Source of the DNA: Bacteroidales bacterium
GTDB lineage: Bacteria > Bacteroidota > Bacteroidia > Bacteroidales > WRLA01
DNA length: 34,666 bases
Direction of reading: 5' to 3'
NCBI GenBank assembly: GCA_009777825.1
Contig: WRLA01000027.1
Span: 1 to 34,666 of the forward strand
The notes under the pieces were generated by a model that worked only from the letters and a program-made list of their open reading frames with translations, was not told where the DNA came from and searched no databases. The position numbers and the translations under genes are program-made. Of the stretch, positions 15,714-23,692 are shown piece after piece (the first letter of the stretch is position 1; every line of letters begins with the position of its first letter).

Positions 15714-16727
15714 ATGAATAATATTGAATGGGGTAAACTCCCTTTTGGGTATGTAAAAACGCATTACAACGTCCGTTGCTACTATCGTGACGGCAAGTGG
15801 GGAGAGATAGAAGTATCTTCCGACGAGTACATTAACATCCATATCGCAGCCACCTGCTTGCACTACGGGCAGGAGGCTTTTGAAGGATTAAAAGTTTTTA
15901 CCGGAAAAGACGGTTCGTTACGTGTTTTTCGCTGGGACGAGAATGCAAAACGGATGATTAGTTCGGCTAACGGCGTGATGATGGCGCCACCGCCGATGGA
16001 ACTCTTTTTGGAGATGCTGGAAAAAATTGTCCGGCTGAACAGCGATTTTGTGCCTCCCTACGGGACGGGCGCCTCGCTCTATGTGCGACCGTTGCTGATA
16101 GGAACCGGCGCTCAGGTGGGCGTAAGTCCTGCGAAAGAGTATCTGTTTATGATTTTTGTATCACCGGTGGGACCTTATTTTAAAGAAGGATTCAAACCTG
16201 TTAAGATGCAGATAGTCAGAGATGTTGACAGAGCCGCGCCGCACGGCACCGGACGTTTTAAGGTCGGAGGCAACTACGCCGCCAGCCTCTCGTCGGTAGT
16301 AAGAGCGCATCAGGAAGGATACGGCTCGGTACTCTACCTCGACGCCAAAGAGAAAAAATATATTGACGAAGCCGGTCCCGCCAACTTCTTCGGTATCAAG
16401 AACAACACCTACATCACGCCCGACTCCACCTCCATCCTTCAGTCCATCACCAACATGAGTCTGAGACAGTTGGCGACGGACATGGGATTGCAAGTCGAAG
16501 TGCGTCCCGTGCCGGTCGAAGAACTGAACACCTTTGAAGAAACCGGCGCCTGCGGAACCGCCGCCGTCATCACCCCGATAGGAGAGATCATAGACCGCGA
16601 AACCGGCGACAAATACACTTTCGGCAACGAACCCGGAGCCGTTTCCACAAAACTGTATCAAACCCTGCAAGGCATCCAGTACGGAGACGTGCCGGATAAA
16701 TACGGGTGGATACATGTTATCGGTTAG
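15714..16727 (+). CDS. ilvE: Branched-chain amino acid aminotransferase
   Basis: A complete 337-residue class IV PLP aminotransferase of the long BCAT type. The Schiff-base lysine is K183 in GRFKVGGNYA. CLHYGQEAFEGLKVF, LYVRPLLIGTGAQVGV, DEAGPANFFGI, SITNMSLRQLA and ETGACGTAAVITPIGEI are the expected substrate- and cofactor-binding blocks. It transfers amino groups between branched-chain 2-oxo acids and glutamate, the last step of leucine, isoleucine and valine synthesis. It stands alone. A weak -7-like element (TACCTTTA at 15670-15677) lies 36 bases upstream of the ATG. The next gene is convergent, 11 bases beyond the stop, with no obvious terminator. Confidence 0.95.
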   Translation: MNNIEWGKLPFGYVKTHYNVRCYYRDGKWGEIEVSSDEYINIHIAATCLHYGQEAFEGLKVFTGKDGSLRVFRWDENAKRMISSANGVMMAPPPMELFLEMLEKIVRLNSDFVPPYGTGASLYVRPLLIGTGAQVGVSPAKEYLFMIFVSPVGPYFKEGFKPVKMQIVRDVDRAAPHGTGRFKVGGNYAASLSSVVRAHQEGYGSVLYLDAKEKKYIDEAGPANFFGIKNNTYITPDSTSILQSITNMSLRQLATDMGLQVEVRPVPVEELNTFEETGACGTAAVITPIGEIIDRETGDKYTFGNEPGAVSTKLYQTLQGIQYGDVPDKYGWIHVIG

Positions 16728-16738
16728 TCATAGAGTCG

Positions 16739-17272
16739 TTATTTACACCGCTCCAGAAACGCGATAAAATCGCTTGCCTGCACATCCGTGTAACAGTACA
16801 ATTGCGTCGCTGCCAAAAAACTAAACGAGGCATATTCGAACACCTGTACTGCCGCAAAATGAGCGTCGTCCGACTTCAGAACTTTGACGCATACGTTTCC
16901 GTTTTCCAAAAAATGGATCGGTTTCGCTAATGAAAAACCCGCATGAGACAAAAGCATCTTCAGGGTTTCCATCTGTTCGCGCTGCATGTAGTAATCGCAA
17001 CTCTTCACGGCGCTTCCGGTTGCCGTATATACGTATTTTTTGTGTTTCAGGAAAGTCAATATGAGCGCCCAGAGTATCAATATGATACCGACAAAAATCA
17101 ATATGTTATTCGTCCACGAATTGATCTCTTTCCGAAAAAGACCGGCGCTCATGGCTGCGACGCCAAGCGCTAACAGCAACAATGCCATCAAAATGGCTTG
17201 AACATTTACTTTCTTTGTAACTTGTGTTATTTTATCTATATTTATTTTATTCTCAACTACTTGTGATTCCAT
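16739..17272 (-). CDS. Small membrane protein with two helices, unknown function
   Basis: Start at 17272 (MESQVVENKINIDKITQ) preferred; the same frame is open upstream to 17476, but that part reads as a chance hydrophobic extension (see the 17397-17798 entry). The 177-residue protein has two adjacent membrane helices (VQAILMALLLLALGVAAMSAGL and ILIFVGIILILWALILTFL) followed by a soluble cytoplasmic domain ending at the stop. No family recognised. The KKYVYT and CDYYMQ stretch follows directly after helix two. Confidence 0.6.
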   Translation of the reverse strand: MESQVVENKINIDKITQVTKKVNVQAILMALLLLALGVAAMSAGLFRKEINSWTNNILIFVGIILILWALILTFLKHKKYVYTATGSAVKSCDYYMQREQMETLKMLLSHAGFSLAKPIHFLENGNVCVKVLKSDDAHFAAVQVFEYASFSFLAATQLYCYTDVQASDFIAFLERCK

Positions 17273-17396
17273 ATAATTATTCTTTTTTATGTTATAAATT
17301 AAAAAATTGCGCTGTTTTTGTCTAAAAACAACAAAAAACCATACGACATACCGACCGTCCGGCACGTCGAAGATATGATAAAAAGAAATAATTACG

Positions 17397-17798
17397 CTAA
17401 ATAATAAGTTCCCGCAACGCCACAACATGGTAGCGGCAAGGAGAATAAAAATGAGAGGAATTTGTGTCAGATACAACGCTTTTCAGTGCCATTTTTACCA
17501 AGATGTTTTTCGAAAAAACCTGCTGGCGCTGTATATTTTTAAAAACGTTCTGAAAAGCAAAATCGAAAGAAGAGCAATGCAGCGAAAGGATCGTCTGGAC
17601 GACTGCGTGCAAGGGATGTGTTACTACGGCATCGAAAAATATGTGGTTTAGTTCGTTGTCAACCGTTGTCGTCAGCGTTTCGTCCAATGTTATCTTTTTG
17701 CCGCCATACTCAACACAGCCTTCAACAAAATAGCCAAGTCCCGCGCCCAAAACGGCGAAAGCCACGATGCCGATGATGTTCTTTTTCAACCAATCCAC
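17397..17798 (-). CDS. Small membrane-anchored protein, possibly frameshifted
   Basis: A 133-residue reading. The N-terminus MDWLKKNIIGIVAFAVLGAG is a membrane anchor followed by a soluble part without recognised domain. Near its end the protein-like quality moves to another frame: from about 17476 downward the neighbouring frame reads PLIFILLAATMLWRCGNLLF, a good membrane helix, whereas this frame ends in a nondescript tail. A single-base frameshift in or near 17460-17490 would fuse the two and place a second helix at the C-terminus. The promoter element CAAAGGTA (TACCTTTG) is at 17816-17823, 18 bases upstream. Confidence 0.45.
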   Translation of the reverse strand: MDWLKKNIIGIVAFAVLGAGLGYFVEGCVEYGGKKITLDETLTTTVDNELNHIFFDAVVTHPLHAVVQTILSLHCSSFDFAFQNVFKNIQRQQVFSKNILVKMALKSVVSDTNSSHFYSPCRYHVVALRELII

Positions 17799-17815
17799 TT
17801 TCAGATATTTTTTTG

Positions 17816-17823
17816 CAAAGGTA
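17816..17823 (-). promoter_or_regulatory. Bacteroidota -7 promoter element
   Basis: TACCTTTG on the minus strand, 18 bases upstream of the ATG at 17798. Confidence 0.6.
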
Positions 17824-17846
17824 CACTTTTTTTATTAGTTCTTCAT

Positions 17847-18032
17847 CTACTTTCTCGATATTATCACCCTGTCGTCGGAAAAAATCTGATACAAATACAT
17901 GCCTGCGGGCAGGTGTTGTGTTCGGACGTTTTTTTGATTTTTCTGTTCCAAAATCAATTTTCCGGAAAAATCATACATGCGGAAATTGAAATCACCGCCA
18001 TCCTCAAATAAAAATATGGTGCAAAGATACAA
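17847..18032 (-). pseudogene. Orphan T9SS C-terminal sorting-domain fragment
   Basis: The last ~45 residues (FRMYDFSGKLILEQKNQKN, LPAGMYLYQIFSDDRVIISR, K end) match the C-terminal half of a type A T9SS tail: N-x-x-G-x-x-(V/L), then L-P-x-G-x-Y-(V/L)-x-x-(V/I). No signal peptide or cargo precedes it. The only ATG in frame (18032) lies over a promoter element (TATCTTTG at 18022-18029), so this is a leftover of a larger secreted protein joined to a promoter. Confidence 0.55.
18022..18029 (-). promoter_or_regulatory. Bacteroidota -7 promoter element in front of the orphan T9SS tail
   Basis: TATCTTTG on the minus strand directly upstream of the CTD fragment and just after the stop of the AAA ATPase gene at 18036. 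Confidence 0.5.
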
Positions 18033-18035
18033 AAT

Positions 18036-19190
18036 TCACCCTATTATAATTTCGTCATTCCACAGTTTTTTTAGAAAATCGGCTATTGGATAAATTTCCA
18101 CACCGTTCATTCGTCTTGGGTTGGGGTCGAGTGAAACTACCATAAGTCGCGCATTCGGATACTCTTCCGAGAAAGCTTTCAGTCCTCTAAGATGTCGCGA
18201 TTGTACCTCGTTGCACGATTTTATTTCAATCGCCACCTGTGCATCGCCCAGTACGACGTCCACTTCGTAACCATTGGCAGTCCGCCAGTATGAAAGTGTT
18301 TCTTCGGAGAAAGAATAACTCAGGTAGGCAGTAAGTTCGTGAATAATCAAATGTTCAAACGCTTTGCCAAAGTCCACAGAACCAGGCAGTAAAGATTTTC
18401 TCTTTGTCAGATAATTGGCAACTCCGACATCAAACAAATAAAATTTTGGGGCTTGTATGATGCGGCGTTTGACGGTTTTGGTGAATGCCGGCACAAAATA
18501 TCCGAACATGGTTTCTTCCAATATCGAAAAATATTCCCGCACCGTTGGAGCGCTGACGCCGCAGTCGGTGGCAATGTTGGAAAAATTTACAATCTCGCCA
18601 TTGGTCAATGCCGCAACGTCTAAAAAGCGTGTGAATGTTCTCAGATTGCGCAATTGTGCCTCTTCCCGAATCTCTTCTTGAAGATAGTTTCCGATGTAAG
18701 CCTGTAATTTCTTTCGCGGGTTTGACAGCAAGTAATGTTGCGGCAATAAGCCGTGATTGATGGCTTTGATAAAATCGAAATCCGGAATTTCCACGCTGAC
18801 GAGCGGATGTAAAAGTTCTCTTATTGCCCGTCCGCCCAGCAAGTTAGCGCCACATCGTTTGAGTTTTCGTGCGCTCGACCCGCAAAGCAAAAACCGAAGT
18901 TGACGATTGTGAATAAGCCAATGCACCTCATTTAACAATTGCGGGATTTTCTGCACCTCATCCACAATCACCAATTCGTTGGGCGGACACAAATCAAGTT
19001 CCTCCCGAAACAACCACGGCGCCCGAACCAATCGTTCAAAAACGTCCGACTTCAGCAGGTCGTAATACCGTGCCTGAGGAAACTTTTCCTTAACCAAAGT
19101 GCTTTTTCCTGTTTGGCGTGCGCCAAACAGGAAAACACTTTCATTTTCAACGTCTTGCAATAATAATTTTCGTGTAAACATAAAATTCAA
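18036..19190 (-). CDS. AAA_14 ATPase with DUF4143 C-terminal domain
   Basis: A 384-residue ATP-binding protein of the common AAA_14/DUF4143 family. Walker A is GARQTGKS at 23-30, Walker B LVIVDEVQ ends with D77-E78, and a sensor-like FLLCGSSARKLK follows. A helix-turn-helix-like part (FSNIATDCGVSAPTVREYF) links to the C-terminal domain, whose NGYEVDVVLGD and VAIEIKSC have the D-x(n)-E-x-K pattern of PD-(D/E)XK nucleases. These proteins are frequent and mobile in Bacteroidota and archaea; their role is not settled. It is complete, with a promoter element at 19228-19235. A 32-bp near-perfect palindrome covers the Walker A codons. Confidence 0.9.
   Translation of the reverse strand: MNFMFTRKLLLQDVENESVFLFGARQTGKSTLVKEKFPQARYYDLLKSDVFERLVRAPWLFREELDLCPPNELVIVDEVQKIPQLLNEVHWLIHNRQLRFLLCGSSARKLKRCGANLLGGRAIRELLHPLVSVEIPDFDFIKAINHGLLPQHYLLSNPRKKLQAYIGNYLQEEIREEAQLRNLRTFTRFLDVAALTNGEIVNFSNIATDCGVSAPTVREYFSILEETMFGYFVPAFTKTVKRRIIQAPKFYLFDVGVANYLTKRKSLLPGSVDFGKAFEHLIIHELTAYLSYSFSEETLSYWRTANGYEVDVVLGDAQVAIEIKSCNEVQSRHLRGLKAFSEEYPNARLMVVSLDPNPRRMNGVEIYPIADFLKKLWNDEIIIG
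19104..19135. repeat. 32-bp palindrome within the Walker A codons
   Basis: Fifteen-base perfect arms (TTTTCCTGTTTGGCG and its complement) separated by TG. It overlaps the codons for FLFGARQTGKS of the AAA ATPase. Confidence 0.85.
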
Positions 19191-19227
19191 CTTTTAATTT
19201 ACATAACATTTGTAAAGTTTATGTTTG

Positions 19228-19235
19228 CAAAAGTA
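19228..19235 (-). promoter_or_regulatory. Bacteroidota -7 promoter element for the AAA ATPase gene
   Basis: TACTTTTG on the minus strand about 37 bases upstream of the ATG at 19190. Confidence 0.6.
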
Positions 19236-19335
19236 CATAAAAATTTTGAATTATACACAGACACATAACAATTATTTCCCCCCCTTTGCAACATTTTCAA
19301 ATTTTTGTCGTCATATATGATGTAAAAAAATCAAT

Positions 19336-21675
19336 ATGGCTGCATCAAAACATATCGCATTAGCATTATTTTTGTTCTTCGCCGGAGCAACAACTTTCGC
19401 GCAGAACAATTCCTGTAGCGGACAGGTTGCAGATTCCATTTCGGGCGAGCCGCTTGCTTATGTTACGGTGCAGTTGTTAAAGATGTCGGATTCAACGCTT
19501 TACGCAGGCGCTATTACCGATGGACAAGGGAATTTTTCGATACAGAATTTGATGCGGGGAGACTATCTTTGTCGGTTCACATACGTCGGTTATCAGAAAA
19601 AGGACGTCATAGTTAACATTCAGGAAAAACGGGTGACGAATTTGGGTAAAATCGAACTTCTTCCGGCTCAGATTATGTTGCCGGAGTTGTCCGTCAACGC
19701 TCAGGCGCCGGTAACTGTTAAGATAGACCGCACCATTTACCAGATTGACAGCGCCTTGCTTTCAAAAGTAACCACCAGCGCCGAGTTGCTATCCAAAATG
19801 CCGGAATTGCACGTCAATAAAGTCAGTGAAACCGTCAGCATCAAGGGAAAAGAAAACACGACCGTCATGCTCAATGGCGTGCTTGCGCCGACAGAAGTCA
19901 AACTGCATTCCATTAATCCTCAGAACATTGATAGAATAGAAATCATCACCGTTCCCGCTTCGGAATATGGCACCGATGTTGACGGCATCGTAAATATTAT
20001 CCTGAAAGAAGACATCAATGCGGGATATTCTTTTAATATTATAGGGCAATGGTGTGCTCCTCCTTGGAATAGCGTGAGTTCCGGTATAGATTTTCAATAC
20101 GGTTCGGAAAAATTTCGTTATACTTTTTCTTATTGGTGTAATTTTGAAAACCAAAAATCACAGTCGGATACCACTTACCGGAAAATTACCGATGAAGACG
20201 ACCATCTCACCATTTATCAATCCCATGAAAAACCGGATAAGAGGAAGGAATCTACCCATTACATTAACAACACCCTTGATTTTTATCCTAACAAAAGCAA
20301 TTACCTGAGATTGCTTACAAGCCACTATATTAACGCAGGCAATTTTATCAATAAGGGTTACGCCACCCAACAATACTTTAACGACCTGTCCGATACAATT
20401 TTTTCCCAACATCAAGGAAAGGAAAATTATTTTTCCGGTAATTACACCCTGTTTCACAGAAAAAACTTCGGTAAAGACGGACATAAATTTACCACAAACT
20501 TTAATTTTTTTCATTGGAACTCTACCGAAAATTATCAATATAAGGATACAAACAACGCCGATTTGTTGCCCCTTTCGTCATACACGCGGAAAGAAAACAC
20601 AGAAATGTCCCGCTATTCTTATAACTTAAAGTTAGATTATTATAATCCCATTTCAGCCAAATTTGAATTTAATACGGGCGCTTTGGGCTATTATCAGACT
20701 TTTTTTAACGATTACCGAGATGGCGGATTTTCCGATACGGCGTACAATTACAGCATGTTAAAAAGCCATTATTATGTGGATGTATTGTTTCGCTGGCAAA
20801 ACACCTTCCTGCGGATAGGCAATAAAATAGAAGGATATTATGCTTATATGGAGAATGATTTGTGGGCGGATCAGTGGTTTTATTTGCCTTCGTTGGCTGT
20901 TTCGCAAAAGATAAATACGGAACATACGGTACGTTTCAACTATCGGACGGTTAATTATTATCCGGGCGTTTGGATTCTAAATCCTTACCGCACCTATTCG
21001 GCAGATTCGCTGACGGCACAGGAAGGGAATCCCAACATCAAACCCGTCTCCCGACATGACCTTTCGTTGGAATATTTATACAATAAAGGCATGCTTTCGT
21101 TGCAAACCAATGTTGTTTATCGCTATATGCACAATGAATTTATGTACGAATCCACGTTGGACGAACAAAATGTTCTGGTCTCTCGCCCGAATAATGAAAA
21201 GGGACGACAAAGAGTGTACTTGCTGTTGAACGCTTCATTGGATTTCGATTTTCTATTGCTTTCCTGCCAAATAAACCCGTATTACGAATATTTCAACAAT
21301 GAAAACGACCATCGTAAAAATTTCAGTTACGACATTTACATTTCCACGGAGTTTTATCTTCCGCGTGATTTTGAAATAGATGCCTCCTTCTGGTATGCCG
21401 GAAAAAGGTTTTCTTCACAGGGATATTCGCAATATGCCCCAATGCTTGACCTAAGCATAACCAAAAAACTATTCAAAAAACAAGTAAGCCTTACGCTTGC
21501 ATATTCCTTTTTGCCCGACTACGACATCACCGTCATCGAACAACCGGATGTATATCAATGGCAACGGGAAAACACGAATTGGACAGGATTTTCCGTAAGC
21601 CTCAAATACTTTTTCCAAAAAGGGAAAGAATATACGACGGAACAGATAGAGAAATTTATGGATTCGGGGAACTGA
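19336..21675 (+). CDS. Outer-membrane beta-barrel family protein with carboxypeptidase-regulatory-like domain
   Basis: A 779-residue protein. Signal peptide (ALALFLFFAGATTFAQ), then a carboxypeptidase-regulatory-like domain (CSGQVADSISGEPLAYVTVQ, ITDGQGNFSIQNL), a plug-like region (LLSKMPELHVNKVSETVSI, VPASEYGTDVDGIVNIILK) and a long aromatic-rich barrel of alternating strands to the end. This order matches the 'outer membrane beta-barrel family' relatives of TonB-dependent receptors; no TonB box is obvious. Such proteins sit in the outer membrane and probably take part in uptake or export, but the cargo is unknown. No SusD partner is adjacent, so a SusCD glycan system is unlikely. The upstream gene is divergent. 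Confidence 0.85.
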   Translation: MAASKHIALALFLFFAGATTFAQNNSCSGQVADSISGEPLAYVTVQLLKMSDSTLYAGAITDGQGNFSIQNLMRGDYLCRFTYVGYQKKDVIVNIQEKRVTNLGKIELLPAQIMLPELSVNAQAPVTVKIDRTIYQIDSALLSKVTTSAELLSKMPELHVNKVSETVSIKGKENTTVMLNGVLAPTEVKLHSINPQNIDRIEIITVPASEYGTDVDGIVNIILKEDINAGYSFNIIGQWCAPPWNSVSSGIDFQYGSEKFRYTFSYWCNFENQKSQSDTTYRKITDEDDHLTIYQSHEKPDKRKESTHYINNTLDFYPNKSNYLRLLTSHYINAGNFINKGYATQQYFNDLSDTIFSQHQGKENYFSGNYTLFHRKNFGKDGHKFTTNFNFFHWNSTENYQYKDTNNADLLPLSSYTRKENTEMSRYSYNLKLDYYNPISAKFEFNTGALGYYQTFFNDYRDGGFSDTAYNYSMLKSHYYVDVLFRWQNTFLRIGNKIEGYYAYMENDLWADQWFYLPSLAVSQKINTEHTVRFNYRTVNYYPGVWILNPYRTYSADSLTAQEGNPNIKPVSRHDLSLEYLYNKGMLSLQTNVVYRYMHNEFMYESTLDEQNVLVSRPNNEKGRQRVYLLLNASLDFDFLLLSCQINPYYEYFNNENDHRKNFSYDIYISTEFYLPRDFEIDASFWYAGKRFSSQGYSQYAPMLDLSITKKLFKKQVSLTLAYSFLPDYDITVIEQPDVYQWQRENTNWTGFSVSLKYFFQKGKEYTTEQIEKFMDSGN

Positions 21676-21847
21676 AAATATGGATTCGGCTAACTAAATT
21701 TTTGTATCTTTCCTCTAAAAATCAATATAAAAACCCAAACAACCAAAGTGGGATTTTGTTGCCAAATCCTATTTCCAAGTCAATGTCCAATCCGCCGGAA
21801 ACACAGGAATATTCAACATGTTGCCAATCAGTTGAAAGACACAAAAT

Positions 21848-23365
21848 TCACTCCATCTTCATAATTAGCAATTCATCATCGTTTAGATTGTCATAATGCT
21901 GTTTCACCCGCGCCTTTTGGTTTTCGGGCAGGGCGGAAAACGATTTCTGCTCCATCAACTTTTGCAGGTCGGTCTTGGAATAGACGACGTACAGCATGTT
22001 GTCGAGTACGTTTATTTTATCTAATGTGAACGGGATTCCGTTCGGCAATGAATTTCCGATGATTACGTCTTCGGGGTAAGTGTCTTTCACAGGGATTTGG
22101 TATAATTTTTTATCCCGTTTATGGTAAAACCGGTAGAAGAATTTTAGTTCGTCCCTTTGACGAGTGTTGGGACAATCGTAGTTTTCGGTGGAGATGATGT
22201 AAATAAACTGGTTGTTTTCTAACCATCCTCCAAGCATCAGTTTGCCGGATTTATCGCCTATTAATCCGGTTCTTTTGTCCAAGCGTTTTTCTCCGAAATC
22301 TAAAATATAGACAGGTGTCAGGCGATTGTCAGCTGTTAGCCGAAAAACAGTGTCATTGTATTGCTGACGCACAGTGTATTGATTGTTAAGCAGATAGGAA
22401 AAATCACAGTCGGCGGAAGCATATGTTGTCTGTACTTTTATTTTCGGAACATGGTCTTGAAAATGGCACAGCGTGTCTCCCCAAATTCCGAAAGTCGTCA
22501 AAAACGTCTCTTCCATATTCACCGGAGACAGCGTTTCTATGATGTAAGACGATTGATTTATCAAAACCGGCACGCCACATCCGCCTCCTCTAAAAACTTT
22601 ACTTTCAAACGGGCGTTTTGGAGGAACGGTAACAGGGGAAAGGTTTTGAAAGTTAAGTTTTTGCACATCTTTTTCGATATCCGCGCTTCGCGTCTTGGTC
22701 GGAATGTTATAAAAGTTCATCACACCCATTTCGCCTTCCACCGTAAGAAACATACAATCATCGCCGAAAACAGAAAACGCTCCCAAATAACCGGCGACGT
22801 CGGCGGTATGAATCATTGCCCTTTCTTTTCCATCTGAAGACGAACTCGTTTGCGTCTTGTCTTTCGATAGCCCTTCGCTGACAATGGTATCCAAAAAGTT
22901 TCCTTGAGCGTCGTAACAGAATAATCCCAAACGAAGATCGCTGAGAAAGATGTATTTGTCGGAAAGTTGAACTAAATTTTGATTGGAAAGCAAAGATATT
23001 CCCCGTGTATTTGTAAACTTCCCACCCACTTCTGCCCGCGGATGTTTGATTTTGACAAAACTGACTTTGCTGTAATAATCGGCGGGGTCTAACTTTTTTG
23101 ATTCTATGTTTTGACTGTGCAAGTCGAGTGTTACCGGTGGGGCGGCGACGTCAATCGCTCTTGCTTCTTCCGAATATTTTACACCGGCGGGGATGGTATC
23201 GGAGAAGTTGACAACATGTTCTGTTTCATCTCTTTCCGACGTTTCTAAGGAGAGTAGTTGCTTGTCCGATAAGCCGGGGTGGGAGGAGTTGGTGCAGGCG
23301 GCGAGGGTTAATACGATTACGAAAGTAAATTGGGTATCAATAAGTAATCGGAACATATTAAGCAT
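21848..23365 (-). CDS. DUF4933 lipoprotein (6-bladed propeller-like) starting with DUF5615-toxin codons
   Basis: A 505-residue lipoprotein whose body matches the second DUF4933 copy at 23693-25186 nearly end to end (for example NIESKK-DPADYYSKVSFVKI, LSPVTVPPKRPF and the C-terminus LLIMKME). The family forms beta-propeller-like surface lipoproteins of unknown role. The N-terminus differs: the paralogue begins MLSFFFILLLTLAACTNSS, whereas this one begins MLNMFRLLIDTQFTFVIVLT then LAACTNSS. MFRLLIDTQ is how DUF5615 (Mut7-C-like) toxins start, and they are normally encoded right after a DUF433 antitoxin, which is exactly what precedes this gene (stop 23358, overlapping start at 23365 or 23356). 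The lipobox Cys is preserved, so export may still work. Confidence 0.8.
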   Translation of the reverse strand: MLNMFRLLIDTQFTFVIVLTLAACTNSSHPGLSDKQLLSLETSERDETEHVVNFSDTIPAGVKYSEEARAIDVAAPPVTLDLHSQNIESKKLDPADYYSKVSFVKIKHPRAEVGGKFTNTRGISLLSNQNLVQLSDKYIFLSDLRLGLFCYDAQGNFLDTIVSEGLSKDKTQTSSSSDGKERAMIHTADVAGYLGAFSVFGDDCMFLTVEGEMGVMNFYNIPTKTRSADIEKDVQKLNFQNLSPVTVPPKRPFESKVFRGGGCGVPVLINQSSYIIETLSPVNMEETFLTTFGIWGDTLCHFQDHVPKIKVQTTYASADCDFSYLLNNQYTVRQQYNDTVFRLTADNRLTPVYILDFGEKRLDKRTGLIGDKSGKLMLGGWLENNQFIYIISTENYDCPNTRQRDELKFFYRFYHKRDKKLYQIPVKDTYPEDVIIGNSLPNGIPFTLDKINVLDNMLYVVYSKTDLQKLMEQKSFSALPENQKARVKQHYDNLNDDELLIMKME

Positions 23366-23594
23366 ATTCGACGAGTAACATATTACGGTTATTCAATACG
23401 CAGGAAGCGTAACGCAAACAGGCAACAATATCATCTGCTTCGAGATAGGGATAATCATTCAGAATCTTTTCGGAAGTCATTCCGGAAGCAACCAATTCAA
23501 GCATTTGCGAGACCGTGAAACGCATTCCCCTGATAGAAGGCTTGCCTTTGCATATATCTTTATCTATCGTTATTTTGTTTAATAAATTGTCCAT
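23358..23594 (-). CDS. DUF433 antitoxin
   Basis: Start at 23594 (MDNLLNKITIDKDICKGKPS) chosen because the longer frame starts at a TTG inside the promoter element (23619-23626). The 78-residue protein is a complete DUF433 antitoxin: I-x-x-D-x-x-x-x-x-G-K-P-(S/C)-I-R-G-(M/T)-R-(F/I)-(T/P)-V, then LELVASGMTSEKILNDYPYL and a C-terminal IVACLRYAS helix. The winged-helix-like fold binds DNA. Its partner is usually a DUF5615 PIN-like toxin starting M-(F/K)-x-L-(L/I)-D-(T/A). Only the first few codons of such a toxin follow, and they lead into a lipoprotein, so the antitoxin is orphaned and may regulate the lipoprotein gene. Confidence 0.85.
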   Translation of the reverse strand: MDNLLNKITIDKDICKGKPSIRGMRFTVSQMLELVASGMTSEKILNDYPYLEADDIVACLRYASCVLNNRNMLLVEYA

Positions 23595-23618
23595 TACACG
23601 TGATTTTAAATAACGCCG

Positions 23619-23626
23619 CAAAGATA
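23619..23626 (-). promoter_or_regulatory. Bacteroidota -7 promoter element, DUF433/lipoprotein transcript
   Basis: TATCTTTG on the minus strand, 24 bases upstream of the DUF433 ATG at 23594. Confidence 0.65.
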
Positions 23627-23692
23627 AAGATTTTTTTCAAAATAAAATATTTGAACCACAATAAATGTGAAGTTGTGGTTTTTTCAGTAGTT

